Source: Palsa-506 sp963709075
GTDB taxonomy: Bacteria; Actinomycetota; Actinomycetes; Streptosporangiales; Streptosporangiaceae
DNA length: 64,000 nt
Reading direction: 5' to 3'
NCBI GenBank assembly: GCA_963709075.1
Contig: CAVPUY010000015.1
Coordinates: forward strand, 124,001 to 188,000
The first letter of the stretch is position 1. Each line of letters opens with the position of its first letter. Positions 27,350 through 36,063 of this stretch are shown one piece after another. The position numbers and the translations under genes were made by a program. Below the pieces are notes generated by a model, which did not search any database, was not told the origin of the DNA, and saw only the letters and a list, made by a program, of their open reading frames with translations.

Positions 27350-27940
27350 TCAGAGCTCATCCATGCCAGGACGGTCGCTCGGTTCAGGATTATTCCCGGC
27401 CCCGGGCGGTGATGTGCCTGCCGGGTTCGCAGGCTTTTCCTCAGCTACCGCGGGAGGCGTGATCAGGTTGTAAATCTCAAGGTAAAGCTGCTCTGGGTAC
27501 GGAGCGTAATCGAGATACAGCACCTCATGCTGCGCGGCGGCAGATTCCATGATCAGCGTTCCATATCCGATCATCCGGCCCGCAAACGAACGCTGAATTG
27601 TTAGGTCCGTTACGGAGCCTAGTGGCACCGACTCTACTTTCCGGGTAGCTAACCCGGATGTCAGCATCACGCGCTCGGCTGTGACGGCGAAATAGTTGAC
27701 GAACCAGCTAGCTATACCCCAGGCCAGTCGCAGGGCCAGGATTGCCCATAGCAGCCAGGTGATGCTGAGCAGCACATTATTGCCGTGCAAGATGGCTGCG
27801 CTCATTACGGCTGCTACCAGCAGCCCGCCCATCGCCCGGGTGACCGCACGGGTGAGGACGGCCGGATGCCGCCGCACGGTAATAACCGGGAACTCTGCTT
27901 CGCGCGGGAGCAGATACTTGCGGACGGCTGGGCCCGCCAT
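27350..27940 (-). CDS. PH domain-containing membrane protein (bPH2 type)
   Basis: This 196-residue protein starts MAGPAVRKYLLPREAEFPVITVRRHPAVL, the usual lead-in of bPH2 proteins. Two helices follow (about 35-50 and 54-74). The bPH2 signature is NYFAVTAERVMLTSGLATRKVESVPLGSVTDLTIQRSFAGRMIGYGTLIMES, split here over residues 80-135. A Pro-rich tail ends it. Such proteins are membrane-bound and common in actinomycetes, with no known biochemical role. It lies in the less GC-rich patch together with the 26122-26988 gene. Confidence 0.85.
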   Translation of the reverse strand: MAGPAVRKYLLPREAEFPVITVRRHPAVLTRAVTRAMGGLLVAAVMSAAILHGNNVLLSITWLLWAILALRLAWGIASWFVNYFAVTAERVMLTSGLATRKVESVPLGSVTDLTIQRSFAGRMIGYGTLIMESAAAQHEVLYLDYAPYPEQLYLEIYNLITPPAVAEEKPANPAGTSPPGAGNNPEPSDRPGMDEL

Positions 27941-28146
27941 AGCGTAATCACCTCCGGACCTGGGCCGCCACAGCTATTAGCACTGGCTTACCGGTCAATC
28001 TCGCCTAACCGCTGATCAGCATAGCTCAGGCAATTCAGCCGACGGCCAATGATCGAGGATTCCGGCCTGCCTCCGTTGTCCCGGTGCCCGGAGGTGCTGT
28101 CGCGGCCGGTAATCATCTCCGTGGCGGCGTCCGGGCCCGGGCCTGA

Positions 28147-29892
28147 TCAGCCGCCGACTGCGCCGTTGCCCATGACCGGCACGATGTCCGGCGCGCCGAG
28201 CCTGATCGCGTCGGCGTCCAGGTCGGAGCCTGCGTCCTGCGACGCCCGCTCCGCGGCAATCCTGGCCCGGTAATGCTCGACTTCCCTGGTCACCTGGCGC
28301 GATTTCCACCGCATCGGGCCGGCCATCAGCTCGGCTGCCTGCTGCGCCACGGCCACCCCGCGGTCCCAGGTCTCGATGGAGATGTGCGTGCGCCGCGCCA
28401 GCACGTCGTCAAGGTGACGGGCTCCTTCGTGCGACGCGGCATAGACGACTTCCGCCCGCAGGTAGTCGTCGGCGCCGTCCAGCGGGCGGCCCAGGCTCGG
28501 CTCGGCCGCGATCAGGTCGATGATCTCGCCGACCAGCGCGCCGTAGCGGTGCAGCAGGTGCTCGATCCGCGCCACGTGCAGGCCGGATGACCTGGCCAGC
28601 GTGTACCGCGCGTTCCACAGCGCCACGTAGCCGTCGGCGCCGGCCAGCGGCACCACGTCCGTGCAGGACGGCGCCACCCTGCCGTCCAGGCCGTGTGCGA
28701 CCGCGTCCACCGCGTCGCGCGCCATCAGCCGGTAGGTGGTGTACTTGCCGCCCGCGATCATCACGAGGCCAGGTACCGGATGGGCGACCGTGTGCTCACG
28801 CGACAGCTTCGAGGTCGACTCTGACTCACCGGCCAGCAGCGGCCGCAGGCCCGCGTAGACACCTTCGACATCGTCCCTGGTCAGCGGCACGGCGAGGATC
28901 CGGTTGACCTGGTCGAGTACGTAGTCGATATCGGTCCGGCTGGCTGCCGGGTGCGCCTTGTCCAGCGACCAGTCGGTATCGGTGGTACCGATGATCCAGT
29001 GCCGCCCCCACGGGATGACGAAGAGCACGCTGACCGGCGTCCGCAGGATGATCCCGGTGCCGGACTGCATGCGGTCCCTGGGCACGACCAGGTGGATCCC
29101 CTTGGACGCGCGCACGTTGATCGTGCCGCGCCCGCCGACCATGGCCTGGATCTCGTCGGTCCACACCCCGGTCGCGTTGACCACCTGCTGGGCCCGGATC
29201 TCCACCTTGGTCCCGGACTCAAGGTCGATGGCACGAACGCCGGTAACCCGCTCGCCTTCCCGCAGGAAGCCGGTCACCTGGGTGCGGGACGCCGCGTGCG
29301 CGCCGTAGCTGGCGGCGGTCCGGACCAGCATCATCACGTAGCGGGCGTCGTCGACCTGGGCGTCCCAGTACACCAGCGCGCCGGTCAGGGCTGACCGCCG
29401 GAGCGCAGGCGCCAGCCGCAGCGCTGCCCGCCGGGTCAGCTGCCGGTGCCCGGGCAGCCCTCTGGCCTGCCCGAGCGAGAAGCCAAGCAGGTCATAGGCG
29501 GTGACCCCGGCACCCACGTAGGCGCGCTCCCAGACGTGATGGGTGAAGGGGAAGAGGAAGGAGACCGGCCGGACCAGGTGCGGCGCGATCCGCTGCAGCA
29601 GCAGCGACCGCTCCGCCAGCGCCTCCCTGACCAGCCCGATGTTGAGCTGCTCAAGGTAACGCAGACCGCCGTGGATGAGCTTGCTCGACCGTGACGAGGT
29701 CCCCGAGCCGAAGTCCCTGGCCTCGACCAGGCCGACGGACAGCCCGCGGGTGGCTGCGTCGAGCGCGACACCAGCGCCGACGATCCCGCCGCCGACGACA
29801 AGCACCTCATGCTCGGTCGCCGCGAGCTCGGCGAGCGCCGCAGCCCGCTCCGCCGGTCCCAGCCTGACCGTCGTTCCGCCACCGGCCATCAC
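28147..29892 (-). CDS. glpD: Glycerol-3-phosphate dehydrogenase, aerobic, FAD-dependent
   Basis: This protein of 580-581 residues oxidises sn-glycerol-3-phosphate to dihydroxyacetone phosphate and passes electrons to quinone at the membrane. Visible are the FAD loop VLVVGGGIVGAGVALDAATRG, SSRSSKLIHGGLRYLE, and the later TDTDW and GGKYTTYRLMARDAVDAV blocks, then the C-terminal helical domain. GTG (29892) and ATG (29889) are adjacent starts. It stands alone, with no glycerol kinase or facilitator next to it. From memory mycobacterial glpD2 also lies near lpdA; here it is 14 kb away. Confidence 0.96.
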   Translation of the reverse strand: MMAGGGTTVRLGPAERAAALAELAATEHEVLVVGGGIVGAGVALDAATRGLSVGLVEARDFGSGTSSRSSKLIHGGLRYLEQLNIGLVREALAERSLLLQRIAPHLVRPVSFLFPFTHHVWERAYVGAGVTAYDLLGFSLGQARGLPGHRQLTRRAALRLAPALRRSALTGALVYWDAQVDDARYVMMLVRTAASYGAHAASRTQVTGFLREGERVTGVRAIDLESGTKVEIRAQQVVNATGVWTDEIQAMVGGRGTINVRASKGIHLVVPRDRMQSGTGIILRTPVSVLFVIPWGRHWIIGTTDTDWSLDKAHPAASRTDIDYVLDQVNRILAVPLTRDDVEGVYAGLRPLLAGESESTSKLSREHTVAHPVPGLVMIAGGKYTTYRLMARDAVDAVAHGLDGRVAPSCTDVVPLAGADGYVALWNARYTLARSSGLHVARIEHLLHRYGALVGEIIDLIAAEPSLGRPLDGADDYLRAEVVYAASHEGARHLDDVLARRTHISIETWDRGVAVAQQAAELMAGPMRWKSRQVTREVEHYRARIAAERASQDAGSDLDADAIRLGAPDIVPVMGNGAVGG

Positions 29893-29969
29893 AGTCCGAA
29901 CGCTACGCCCGCCGGCCGCGACCAGCGGCGGCCGGCCTGCCGGCAGTGATCCATGCCGCTGCCGGCAGG

Positions 29970-31094
29970 TCAGCGCCGCTGCGAGCCCGGCGTCACGACG
30001 ACCTCGACCCGCTGGAACTCCTTCAGGTCGGAGTACCCGGACGTCGCCATGGTCCGCCGCAGCGCGCCCATCAGGTTCATCGAGCCGTCGGCGACCGTCG
30101 ACGGGCCGTGCAGGATCTGCTCGATGGTGCCGACCGTGCCGACGTCGAGCCTGGCCCCGCGCGGCAACTCCGGATGGTGCGCCTCGCTGCCCCAGTGGAA
30201 CCCGCTGCCCGGCGCCTGCGCGGCACGGGCGAACGGCGATCCGACCATCACGGCGTCCGCCCCCAGCGCCAGCGCCTTGGCGATGTCGCCGCTGCGGGTC
30301 ATGCTGCCGTCCGCGATCACATGCGCGTACCGGCCGCCGGACTCATCGAGATAGTCACGCCGGGCCGCGGCAACATCGGCGATCGCCGTGGCCATCGGCA
30401 CGGCGACGCCGAGCACCGCCGCCGTGGTGTGACCGGACCCGCCGCCGAATCCGGTCAGCACGCCGGCCGCGCCGGTCCGCATCAGGTGCAGCGCCGCCGT
30501 GTAGGTCGCGCAGCCGCCGACGATGACCGGCACGTCGAGCTCGTAGATGAACTGCTTGAGATTGAGCGGCTCGGACTGGCCGGACACGTGCTCGGCCGAC
30601 ACGGTGGTGCCGCGGATGACGAAGATGTCCGCGCCCGCGTCGATGACCGCCTTGTAATAGCGGACTGTCCGCTGCGGGGAAAGCCGTGCGGCTGCCGTGA
30701 CTCCTGCCGCCCGCACTTCCTCGATCCGGCGCCCGATCAGCTCTTCCTTGATCGGCTCGGTATAGATCTCCTGCAGCCTGCGGGTGGCCGCCTCCTCATC
30801 AAGCTCGGCCGCCTCGGCAAGCAGCGGCCCGGGATCGGCGTACCGCGTCCAGAGACCCTCCAGGTCGAGCACGGCAAGGCCGCCGAGCCTGCCGATCTCC
30901 ACCGCGGTGCGCGGCGATACGACGCTGTCCATCGGGGCGACCATGAGCGGCAGGTCGAACCGGTAGGCGTCGATCTGCCAGGCGATCGACACCTCCTCCG
31001 GGTCCCTGGTCCGGCGGGACGGCACGATGCCGATCTCGTCGAGCGCGTAGGCCCGGCGGCCGCTCTTGCCCCGCCCTATTTCCACCTGCGTCAC
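29970..31094 (-). CDS. guaB3: IMP dehydrogenase-related protein GuaB3
   Basis: This 374-residue IMPDH/GMPR-fold protein lacks CBS domains and belongs to the actinobacterial GuaB3 group. It begins VEIGRGKSGRRAYALDEIGIVPSRRTRDPEEVS, with LPLMVAPMDSVVSP and GGCATYTAALHLMRTGAAGVLTGFGGGSG. The catalytic loop is GGC-A-T-Y-T, so the usual SICTTR motif is not present; activity as an IMP dehydrogenase is therefore doubtful. The GTG start overlaps the guaB2 stop (GTGA), so the two are translationally coupled in the sigma-guaB2-guaB3 unit. Confidence 0.92.
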   Translation of the reverse strand: MTQVEIGRGKSGRRAYALDEIGIVPSRRTRDPEEVSIAWQIDAYRFDLPLMVAPMDSVVSPRTAVEIGRLGGLAVLDLEGLWTRYADPGPLLAEAAELDEEAATRRLQEIYTEPIKEELIGRRIEEVRAAGVTAAARLSPQRTVRYYKAVIDAGADIFVIRGTTVSAEHVSGQSEPLNLKQFIYELDVPVIVGGCATYTAALHLMRTGAAGVLTGFGGGSGHTTAAVLGVAVPMATAIADVAAARRDYLDESGGRYAHVIADGSMTRSGDIAKALALGADAVMVGSPFARAAQAPGSGFHWGSEAHHPELPRGARLDVGTVGTIEQILHGPSTVADGSMNLMGALRRTMATSGYSDLKEFQRVEVVVTPGSQRR

Positions 31095-32611
31095 GTCCGC
31101 CGCCCGCCGTAGTTCGGCGCCTCGGCGGTCATCTGGATGTCATGCGGATGGCTCTCTTCCAGGCCGGCACCGGTGATCTGGGTGAAGTTAGCCTGCTGCA
31201 GCGCGGCGATGCTCCGCGCGCCGCAGTAACCCATCGCGGCGCGCAGCCCGCCGACGAGCTGGCCCGCCACGGCGCTCAGCGGGCCGCGGTAGGGCACCTG
31301 GCCCTCGACGCCCTGCGGCACCAGCTTGTCCTCGCTCAGCACGTCATCCTGGAAGTAGCGGTCCTTGGAGTAGGAGCCGCCGCGCTCGGCATTCCGCAGC
31401 GCGGCGAGCGATCCCATCCCCCGGTACAGCTTGAACTGCTTGCCCTGGATGAACACCATCTCGCCAGGACTCTCCTCGCAGCCTGCCAGCAGCCCGCCGA
31501 GCATCACCGTGTCGGCGCCGGCCGCGATGGCCTTGGCGATGTCGCCGGAGTACTGCAGGCCGCCGTCACCGATCACGGGCACGTTCGCCGCACTGGCCGC
31601 CCTGGCCGCCTCGTAGATCGCGGTTACCTGCGGGACGCCGACGCCGGCCACCACCCGGGTGGTGCAGATCGAGCCGGGGCCGACGCCGACCTTCACCGCG
31701 TCCGCGCCTGCGTCGATCAGTGCCTGGGCACCTGCGCTCGTGGCCACGTTCCCGCCGATGACGTCGACCGAGACATTGGCCTTGAGCTGGGCGATCATGT
31801 CGAGCACGGCCTGGGCATGGCCGTGCGCGGTGTCGACAATCAGGAAGTCGGCGCCGACGTCGGCCAGCGCCTGCGCACGGCGCTTGCCGTCCTCGCCCAC
31901 CCCGACCGCCGCGCCGACGACGAGCCGCCCCTGCGCGTCCTTGGTGGCGTTCGGGAACTTCTCGCTCTTGGTGAAGTCCTTCACGGTGATCAGCCCGCGC
32001 AGCCGCCCCGCCTCGTCAATCAGCGGCAGCTTCTCGATCTTGTTCCGGCTGAGCAGGCGCAGCGCCCCGTCCCGGCTGACCCCGACCGGCGCGGTGACGA
32101 GCGGCATCGGCGTCATGACCTCCGTGACCCGGCGCGTGTGTGCCGCCTCGAACCGGATATCGCGGTTAGTGACGATGCCGAGCAGCACGCCGTCCGCGGA
32201 GGTCACCGGCACGCCGGAGATGCGGTACCTGGCGCAGAGCCGCTCAACGTCCGCCACGGTGGCGTCCGGCCCGCAGGTCACCGGGTTGGTGATCATGCCA
32301 GCCTCGGACCGCTTCACCATGTCCACCTGCTGCGCCTGGTCCTCGATGGACATGTTGCGGTGCAGCACGCCGGCCCCGCCCTGGCGAGCCATGGCCACCG
32401 CCATCCGGGCCTCGGTCACGGTGTCCATGGCCGAAGAAACGAGCGGGATGCTGAGGGTGATGTTGCGGCTGAGCCGGCCCGTGATGTCGGCTTCGCTCGG
32501 CAGGATCGCCGAGTGCGCGGGCAGCAGCAGCACGTCGTCGAAGGTCAGGGCCGGCGGGGCGAACTTGGCGGCCGCGGTTGCGTCACTATCCGTGGGATGA
32601 CTGCGAGACAT
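31091..32611 (-). CDS. guaB: IMP dehydrogenase
   Basis: This 506-residue enzyme makes XMP from IMP with NAD, the committed step of guanine nucleotide synthesis. The barrel starts with LTFDDVLLLPAHSAILPSEADITGRLSRNI. Two CBS domains sit at about 105-215 (MITNPVTCGPDATVADVERLC; VMTPMPLVTAPVGVSRDGALRLL). The catalytic Cys lies in GPGSICTTRVVAG, followed by GGLQYSGDIAKAIAAGADTVMLGGLLAG and the flap with RYFQ. It corresponds to the essential GuaB2 of mycobacteria. The sigma factor gene ends 12 bp upstream and guaB3 overlaps its end by 4 bp. Confidence 0.97.
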   Translation of the reverse strand: MSRSHPTDSDATAAAKFAPPALTFDDVLLLPAHSAILPSEADITGRLSRNITLSIPLVSSAMDTVTEARMAVAMARQGGAGVLHRNMSIEDQAQQVDMVKRSEAGMITNPVTCGPDATVADVERLCARYRISGVPVTSADGVLLGIVTNRDIRFEAAHTRRVTEVMTPMPLVTAPVGVSRDGALRLLSRNKIEKLPLIDEAGRLRGLITVKDFTKSEKFPNATKDAQGRLVVGAAVGVGEDGKRRAQALADVGADFLIVDTAHGHAQAVLDMIAQLKANVSVDVIGGNVATSAGAQALIDAGADAVKVGVGPGSICTTRVVAGVGVPQVTAIYEAARAASAANVPVIGDGGLQYSGDIAKAIAAGADTVMLGGLLAGCEESPGEMVFIQGKQFKLYRGMGSLAALRNAERGGSYSKDRYFQDDVLSEDKLVPQGVEGQVPYRGPLSAVAGQLVGGLRAAMGYCGARSIAALQQANFTQITGAGLEESHPHDIQMTAEAPNYGGRRT

Positions 32612-32623
32612 GCTTCATCCTAG

Positions 32624-33253
32624 TCAGGCGATCCACTCCTCCCTGGCGATTGCCCGCAGCCGCGCGAGGGCCCGGTGCTGCGCGACCCGGACGGCACCTG
32701 CGGACATCCCGAGCGCGTTGCCGGTCTCCTCGGCCGAAAGGCCGGTGATGATCCGCAGCACGAGCAACTCCCGCTGCTGCACGGGGAGCCTGGTCAGCAG
32801 CGCCATCGCGCGCTTGGCCTCGATATAGGCCACCACGGTCTCCTCCGGCCCTGGCCGGTCATCGGGCCCGTCCGGCAGGTCCTCCGTCGGGATGGCCAGC
32901 CTGCCTGCGCTGCGCACGGCATCGGCCACCTTGTGCGACGCGATGCCAAATACGAATGACGCGAAAGGCCGGCCCATATCCCGATAACGAGGGAGCGCGG
33001 ATAGGACCGCAATGCAGACCTCTTGCGCCACATCGTCGGCCACATGATAGTGCCCGGCAATCCGGCCAAGGCGGGCCCGGCAGTACCTGACCACCATAGG
33101 CCGGATATGTTGCAGCAGCGACTCGATCGCGGCGGGCTGCCCCCTGGCTGCCTGCGCGGTCAGATCGCGCAGACTGCCCCGGTCACCCCCGTCTAGCTGC
33201 GATCCGACTCGTTCCCCCTGGGCCACTGGCCTGATTGCGCATGCCTCCGTCAC
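32624..33253 (-). CDS. RNA polymerase sigma factor, SigD/ShbA type (ECF)
   Basis: This 209-residue ECF sigma factor has region 2 at about 45-120 (IRPMVVRYCRARLG, HVADDVAQEVCIAVLSALPRYRDMGRPFASFVFGIASHKVADA) and region 4 at about 150-205 (LPVQQRELLVLRIITGLSAEETGNALGMSAGAVRVAQHRALARLR). The sequence and position ahead of guaB match SigD of mycobacteria and ShbA of Streptomyces, the latter known to transcribe the principal sigma gene. No anti-sigma gene lies next to it. The end is 12 bp before guaB, so they are one unit. The GTG at 33253 is the likely start; an in-frame GTG further in (VAQGERVG) is an alternative. Confidence 0.92.
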   Translation of the reverse strand: MTEACAIRPVAQGERVGSQLDGGDRGSLRDLTAQAARGQPAAIESLLQHIRPMVVRYCRARLGRIAGHYHVADDVAQEVCIAVLSALPRYRDMGRPFASFVFGIASHKVADAVRSAGRLAIPTEDLPDGPDDRPGPEETVVAYIEAKRAMALLTRLPVQQRELLVLRIITGLSAEETGNALGMSAGAVRVAQHRALARLRAIAREEWIA

Positions 33254-33309
33254 GAAGGAGTGATGCCCAGTTAAACGCCTTCAGACCTCGCCGGAGCGGC
33301 AACGGAAAG

Positions 33310-33325
33310 GTCACATTGATGTGAC
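33310..33325. promoter_or_regulatory. Perfect palindrome GTCACAT-TG-ATGTGAC upstream of the sigma gene
   Basis: Seven-base arms separated by two bases lie 57 bp before the GTG of the sigma factor gene, in an unusually AT-rich stretch. The size and position fit a dimeric repressor or activator operator. The half-site resembles, in inverted order, the TGTGA/TCACA halves of CRP-type sites. Regulation of the sigma-guaB2-guaB3 unit is an inference. Confidence 0.45.
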
Positions 33326-33558
33326 GCCAAGATATGCCGGCTAACCAAAAATAGCACTCTGTAATCGGTTGACTACGCTATGTATTTAACATGCTTCGCA
33401 ATTCCCGGGTTATTCCACGACGCCCATTGCGCGCAATGATCGGGTGAAATATGGCGCTCAGCGTGTAATGGCCAGATCAGGCTCAGCGGAAACGCGGGCC
33501 GCCGGGACCGGGCCGCCGGGACCGGGCCGCCGGAGCGGGCTGGGCGGCCAGAGATGCC

Positions 33559-33602
33559 GGATGCCCCGCCACGGCGCCGGGCGGCGCGGTGGCGGGGCAT
33601 CC
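33559..33602 (-). terminator. Strong terminator hairpin after groEL
   Basis: Twenty-base arms (33559-33578 and 33583-33602) pair with one mismatch over a four-base loop GGGC, starting 55 bp past the groEL stop. The stem is mostly GC and has no U-run, as usual for actinobacterial terminators. It separates groEL from the convergently placed sigma promoter region. Confidence 0.75.
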
Positions 33603-33656
33603 GGGCGATGCTCCCTGCGGCCGGTCAGTACCTCAACCGGTCAGTACAGCTACTGG

Positions 33657-35276
33657 TCAGTGCCCGTGGCCGTGCCCGTGGCCGCCGCCATCGGCGGCCG
33701 CCTCCTTCTCCGGCTTCTCCGCCACCAGGACCTCGGTGGTCAGCAGCATGCCGGCGATGGACGCGGCGTTCAGCACCGCGGAGCGGGTTACCTTGACCGG
33801 GTCGATCACGCCCTGGGCAACCAGGTCACCGTACTGGCCGGTGGCCGCGTTGAAGCCGTGTCCGGCAGGCAGATCGGCAACCCGGGCGATCACCACGCCG
33901 CCCTGGGCTCCGGCGTTCTCCGCGATCCAGCGGCACGGCGCGGACAGCGCCCGGCGCACGACCTGCACGCCGACGGCCGCATCCCCGGTCATGCCCAGGT
34001 CGCCGAGGCTGCCGGCCACCCGGACAAGCTCGCTGCCGCCGCCCGGGATGATGCCCTCCTCGATGGCCGCGCGGGTCGCCGAGATGGCGTCCTCGAGCCG
34101 GTGCTTCTTCTCCTTGAGTTCGACCTCGGTCGCCGCGCCGACCTTCAGCACGGAGACGCCGCCGGACAGCTTGGCCAGCCGCTCCTGCAGCTTCTCCCGG
34201 TCCCAGTCGGAGTCGGTGTCCTCGATCTCGGCGCGGATCTGCCGGATCCGGTCGTCGATCGCCGACTGCTCGCCGGCGCCGTTGATGAGCGTGGTGGTGT
34301 CCTTGTTCACCACGATCCGGCGGGCCGAGCCGAGCGTCTCAAGGCCGACAAGCTCCAGCTTGAGGCCGACTTCCTCGCTGACAACCTCGCCGCCGGTCAG
34401 CACGGCCATGTCGGCGAGCATCGCCTTCCTGCGGTCGCCGAATCCCGGCGCCTTCACGGCGACCACCGGGAGCAGCCCGCGGATCTTGTTCACCACCAGC
34501 GTGGAGAGCGCCTCGCCGTCGACGTCCTCGGCCACTACCAGCAGCGGCTTCTTGGTCTGCGCGATCTGCTCGAGCAGCGGCAGGAAATCTGCCATCGCCG
34601 AGATCTTGCCGGCATGCAGCAGGACGTACGCGTCCTCGAGGACTGCCTCCATCCGCTCCTGGTCGGTGATGAAGTAAGCCGAGATATAGCCCTTGTCGAA
34701 CTGCATGCCCTCGGTGAACTCCAGCTCCAGCCCCATCGTCGGCGCTTCCTCGACGGTGATCACGCCGTCCTTGCCGACCTTGGCGAACGCCTCGGCGATG
34801 ATCTCGCCGATCCGGCTGTCCTGTGCCGAGACCGTCGCGACATGCGCGATCTCGTCCTGCTCCTCGACCTCGCGCGCGGTCTTGAGCAGGCTGTCAGACA
34901 CGGCCGTCGCCGCGGCGTCGATCCCGCGCTTCATCGCCATCGGGTTGGCTCCGGCGGCCACTGACCGCAGGCCTTCCCTGACCATCGCCTGCGCAAGCAC
35001 GGTCGCGGTGGTGGTTCCGTCACCGGCGACGTCGTTGGTCTTGGTGGCGACCTCCTTGGCGAGCTGAGCCCCGAGATTCTCGTTCGGGTCCTCAAGCTCC
35101 ACCTCGCGCGCGACGGTCACGCCGTCGTTGGTGATGGTCGGCGCGCCCCACTTCTTGTCGATAACCACGTTGCGGCCCTTGGGGCCCAGCGTCACCTTGA
35201 CAGCGTCCGCAAGGTGGTTGACGCCGCGCTCGAGCGCGCGGCGCGCATCCTCGTCGAACTCCAAGCTCTTGGCCAT
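33657..35276 (-). CDS. groEL: Chaperonin GroEL1 (Hsp60) with His-rich C-terminus
   Basis: This 539-residue chaperonin has LGPKGRNVVIDKKWGAPTITNDGVTVARE, the ATP loop GDGTTTATVLAQAMVREGL, and EGIIPGGGSELVR near the C-terminus. It ends in a His/Gly tail (GGHGHGHGH). That marks the actinobacterial GroEL1 type encoded next to groES; a second groEL with a Gly-Met tail is usual elsewhere. It folds client proteins as a cage with GroES. The gene follows groES by 185 bp that contain three stacked hairpins, so its expression can be uncoupled from groES. Confidence 0.97.
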   Translation of the reverse strand: MAKSLEFDEDARRALERGVNHLADAVKVTLGPKGRNVVIDKKWGAPTITNDGVTVAREVELEDPNENLGAQLAKEVATKTNDVAGDGTTTATVLAQAMVREGLRSVAAGANPMAMKRGIDAAATAVSDSLLKTAREVEEQDEIAHVATVSAQDSRIGEIIAEAFAKVGKDGVITVEEAPTMGLELEFTEGMQFDKGYISAYFITDQERMEAVLEDAYVLLHAGKISAMADFLPLLEQIAQTKKPLLVVAEDVDGEALSTLVVNKIRGLLPVVAVKAPGFGDRRKAMLADMAVLTGGEVVSEEVGLKLELVGLETLGSARRIVVNKDTTTLINGAGEQSAIDDRIRQIRAEIEDTDSDWDREKLQERLAKLSGGVSVLKVGAATEVELKEKKHRLEDAISATRAAIEEGIIPGGGSELVRVAGSLGDLGMTGDAAVGVQVVRRALSAPCRWIAENAGAQGGVVIARVADLPAGHGFNAATGQYGDLVAQGVIDPVKVTRSAVLNAASIAGMLLTTEVLVAEKPEKEAAADGGGHGHGHGH

Positions 35277-35361
35277 GTGTACCTCAGACTACGTATTTGA
35301 GACATTTGGATGGATTTCGGGCGCACGCCGCGCACATGCCGCCGCCCCGGACTGGCCTGCC

Positions 35362-35450
35362 GTCCCGCGGAGTTATCTCCGCGGGACCGCGAGCCGAGCC
35401 GGGGCGGCGAGCACGCACGCGTGCGTGCCCGGCGCGGGCGTGCCCGCGCC
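35362..35450 (-). promoter_or_regulatory. Three consecutive perfect hairpins between groES and groEL
   Basis: Reading the + strand: GTCCCGCGGAG/CTCCGCGGGAC with loop TTAT (35362-35387); an 18-base palindrome from GCACGCA to TGCGTGC (35411-35428); and GGCGCGGGC/GCCCGCGCC with loop GT (35431-35450). All lie in the 185-bp groES-groEL gap. They could act as a leaky terminator, RNase stop or mRNA stabiliser that sets the GroES to GroEL ratio. The stems are exact; the role is inferred. Confidence 0.6.
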
Positions 35451-35461
35451 GCATGATCTGC

Positions 35462-35773
35462 TTACTTCTCGATGACGGCGAGCACGTCACGGGCGGAGAG
35501 CACGAGGTACTCCTCGCCGCCGTACTTGACCTCGGTGCCGCCGTACTTGCTGTACAGCACGATGTCGCCGACCTTCACGTCCATCGGGACGCGCTTGGCG
35601 CCAGCATCGTCGAACCGGCCCGGGCCCACCGAGATCACTTCGCCCTCCTGGGGCTTCTCCTTGGCGGTGTCCGGGATGACCAGGCCAGATGCGGTGGTCT
35701 GCTCAGCTTCGAGCGGGCGCACCACGATCCGGTCTTCGAGCGGCTTGAGAACAACCTTGGTGGCGGTCGTCAC
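35462..35773 (-). CDS. groES: Co-chaperonin GroES
   Basis: This 103-residue protein is the lid of the GroEL cage. It starts VTTATKVVLKPLEDRIVVRPLEAEQTTASGLVIPDTAKEKPQEGEVISVGPG (shown over residues 1-52 in parts), with the mobile loop TASGLVIP and the ending YKYGGTEVKYGGEEYLVLSARDVLAVIEK-like. The GTG at 35773 has GGAGG seven bases upstream; longer in-frame extensions to 35878 are not believed. A CIRCE operator at 35872-35898 lies about 100 bp upstream, so HrcA probably represses the groES-groEL unit. Confidence 0.97.
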   Translation of the reverse strand: MTTATKVVLKPLEDRIVVRPLEAEQTTASGLVIPDTAKEKPQEGEVISVGPGRFDDAGAKRVPMDVKVGDIVLYSKYGGTEVKYGGEEYLVLSARDVLAVIEK

Positions 35774-35871
35774 GATCTGACCTCCCCCTCCGGAAAGGGC
35801 TAGCTGAAAATTACTTAGAGAGGGCGACCATGGCGGCCTGCCGTCGCGGGTGCCAGACCAGCCTCGTCGCA

Positions 35872-35898
35872 TTAGCACTCTATCCTAGTGAGTGCCAG
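35872..35898. promoter_or_regulatory. CIRCE operator (HrcA-binding) upstream of groES-groEL
   Basis: TTAGCACTC, a 9-base spacer (TATCCTAGT) and GAGTGCCAG match the CIRCE consensus TTAGCACTC-N9-GAGTGCTAA with two changes in the right half. On the minus strand the spacer contains TAGGAT, a plausible -10 element for groES, so HrcA binding would block the promoter. The distance to the groES GTG is about 100 bp. Confidence 0.9.
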
Positions 35899-36063
35899 TT
35901 CCGAACATTAGCGCCGCCGCGCGCGCTCGTCAAACGCCGACGGCGGGCGGCGCGGGCTTACGCTATCCGCAGCGCGGGCCGGCCAGGCTCCGGCGGCGGC
36001 CGGACCGGTCGCCGGGACTCGCCGGAAGAGCAAGAAAATACAGGATTTTTAACGGGGGGTACG

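Noticed and set aside
31142..32623. Plus-strand frame opposite guaB (about 493 residues)
   Set aside because: guaB is conserved over its full length with catalytic Cys and CBS domains; the antisense frame has none.
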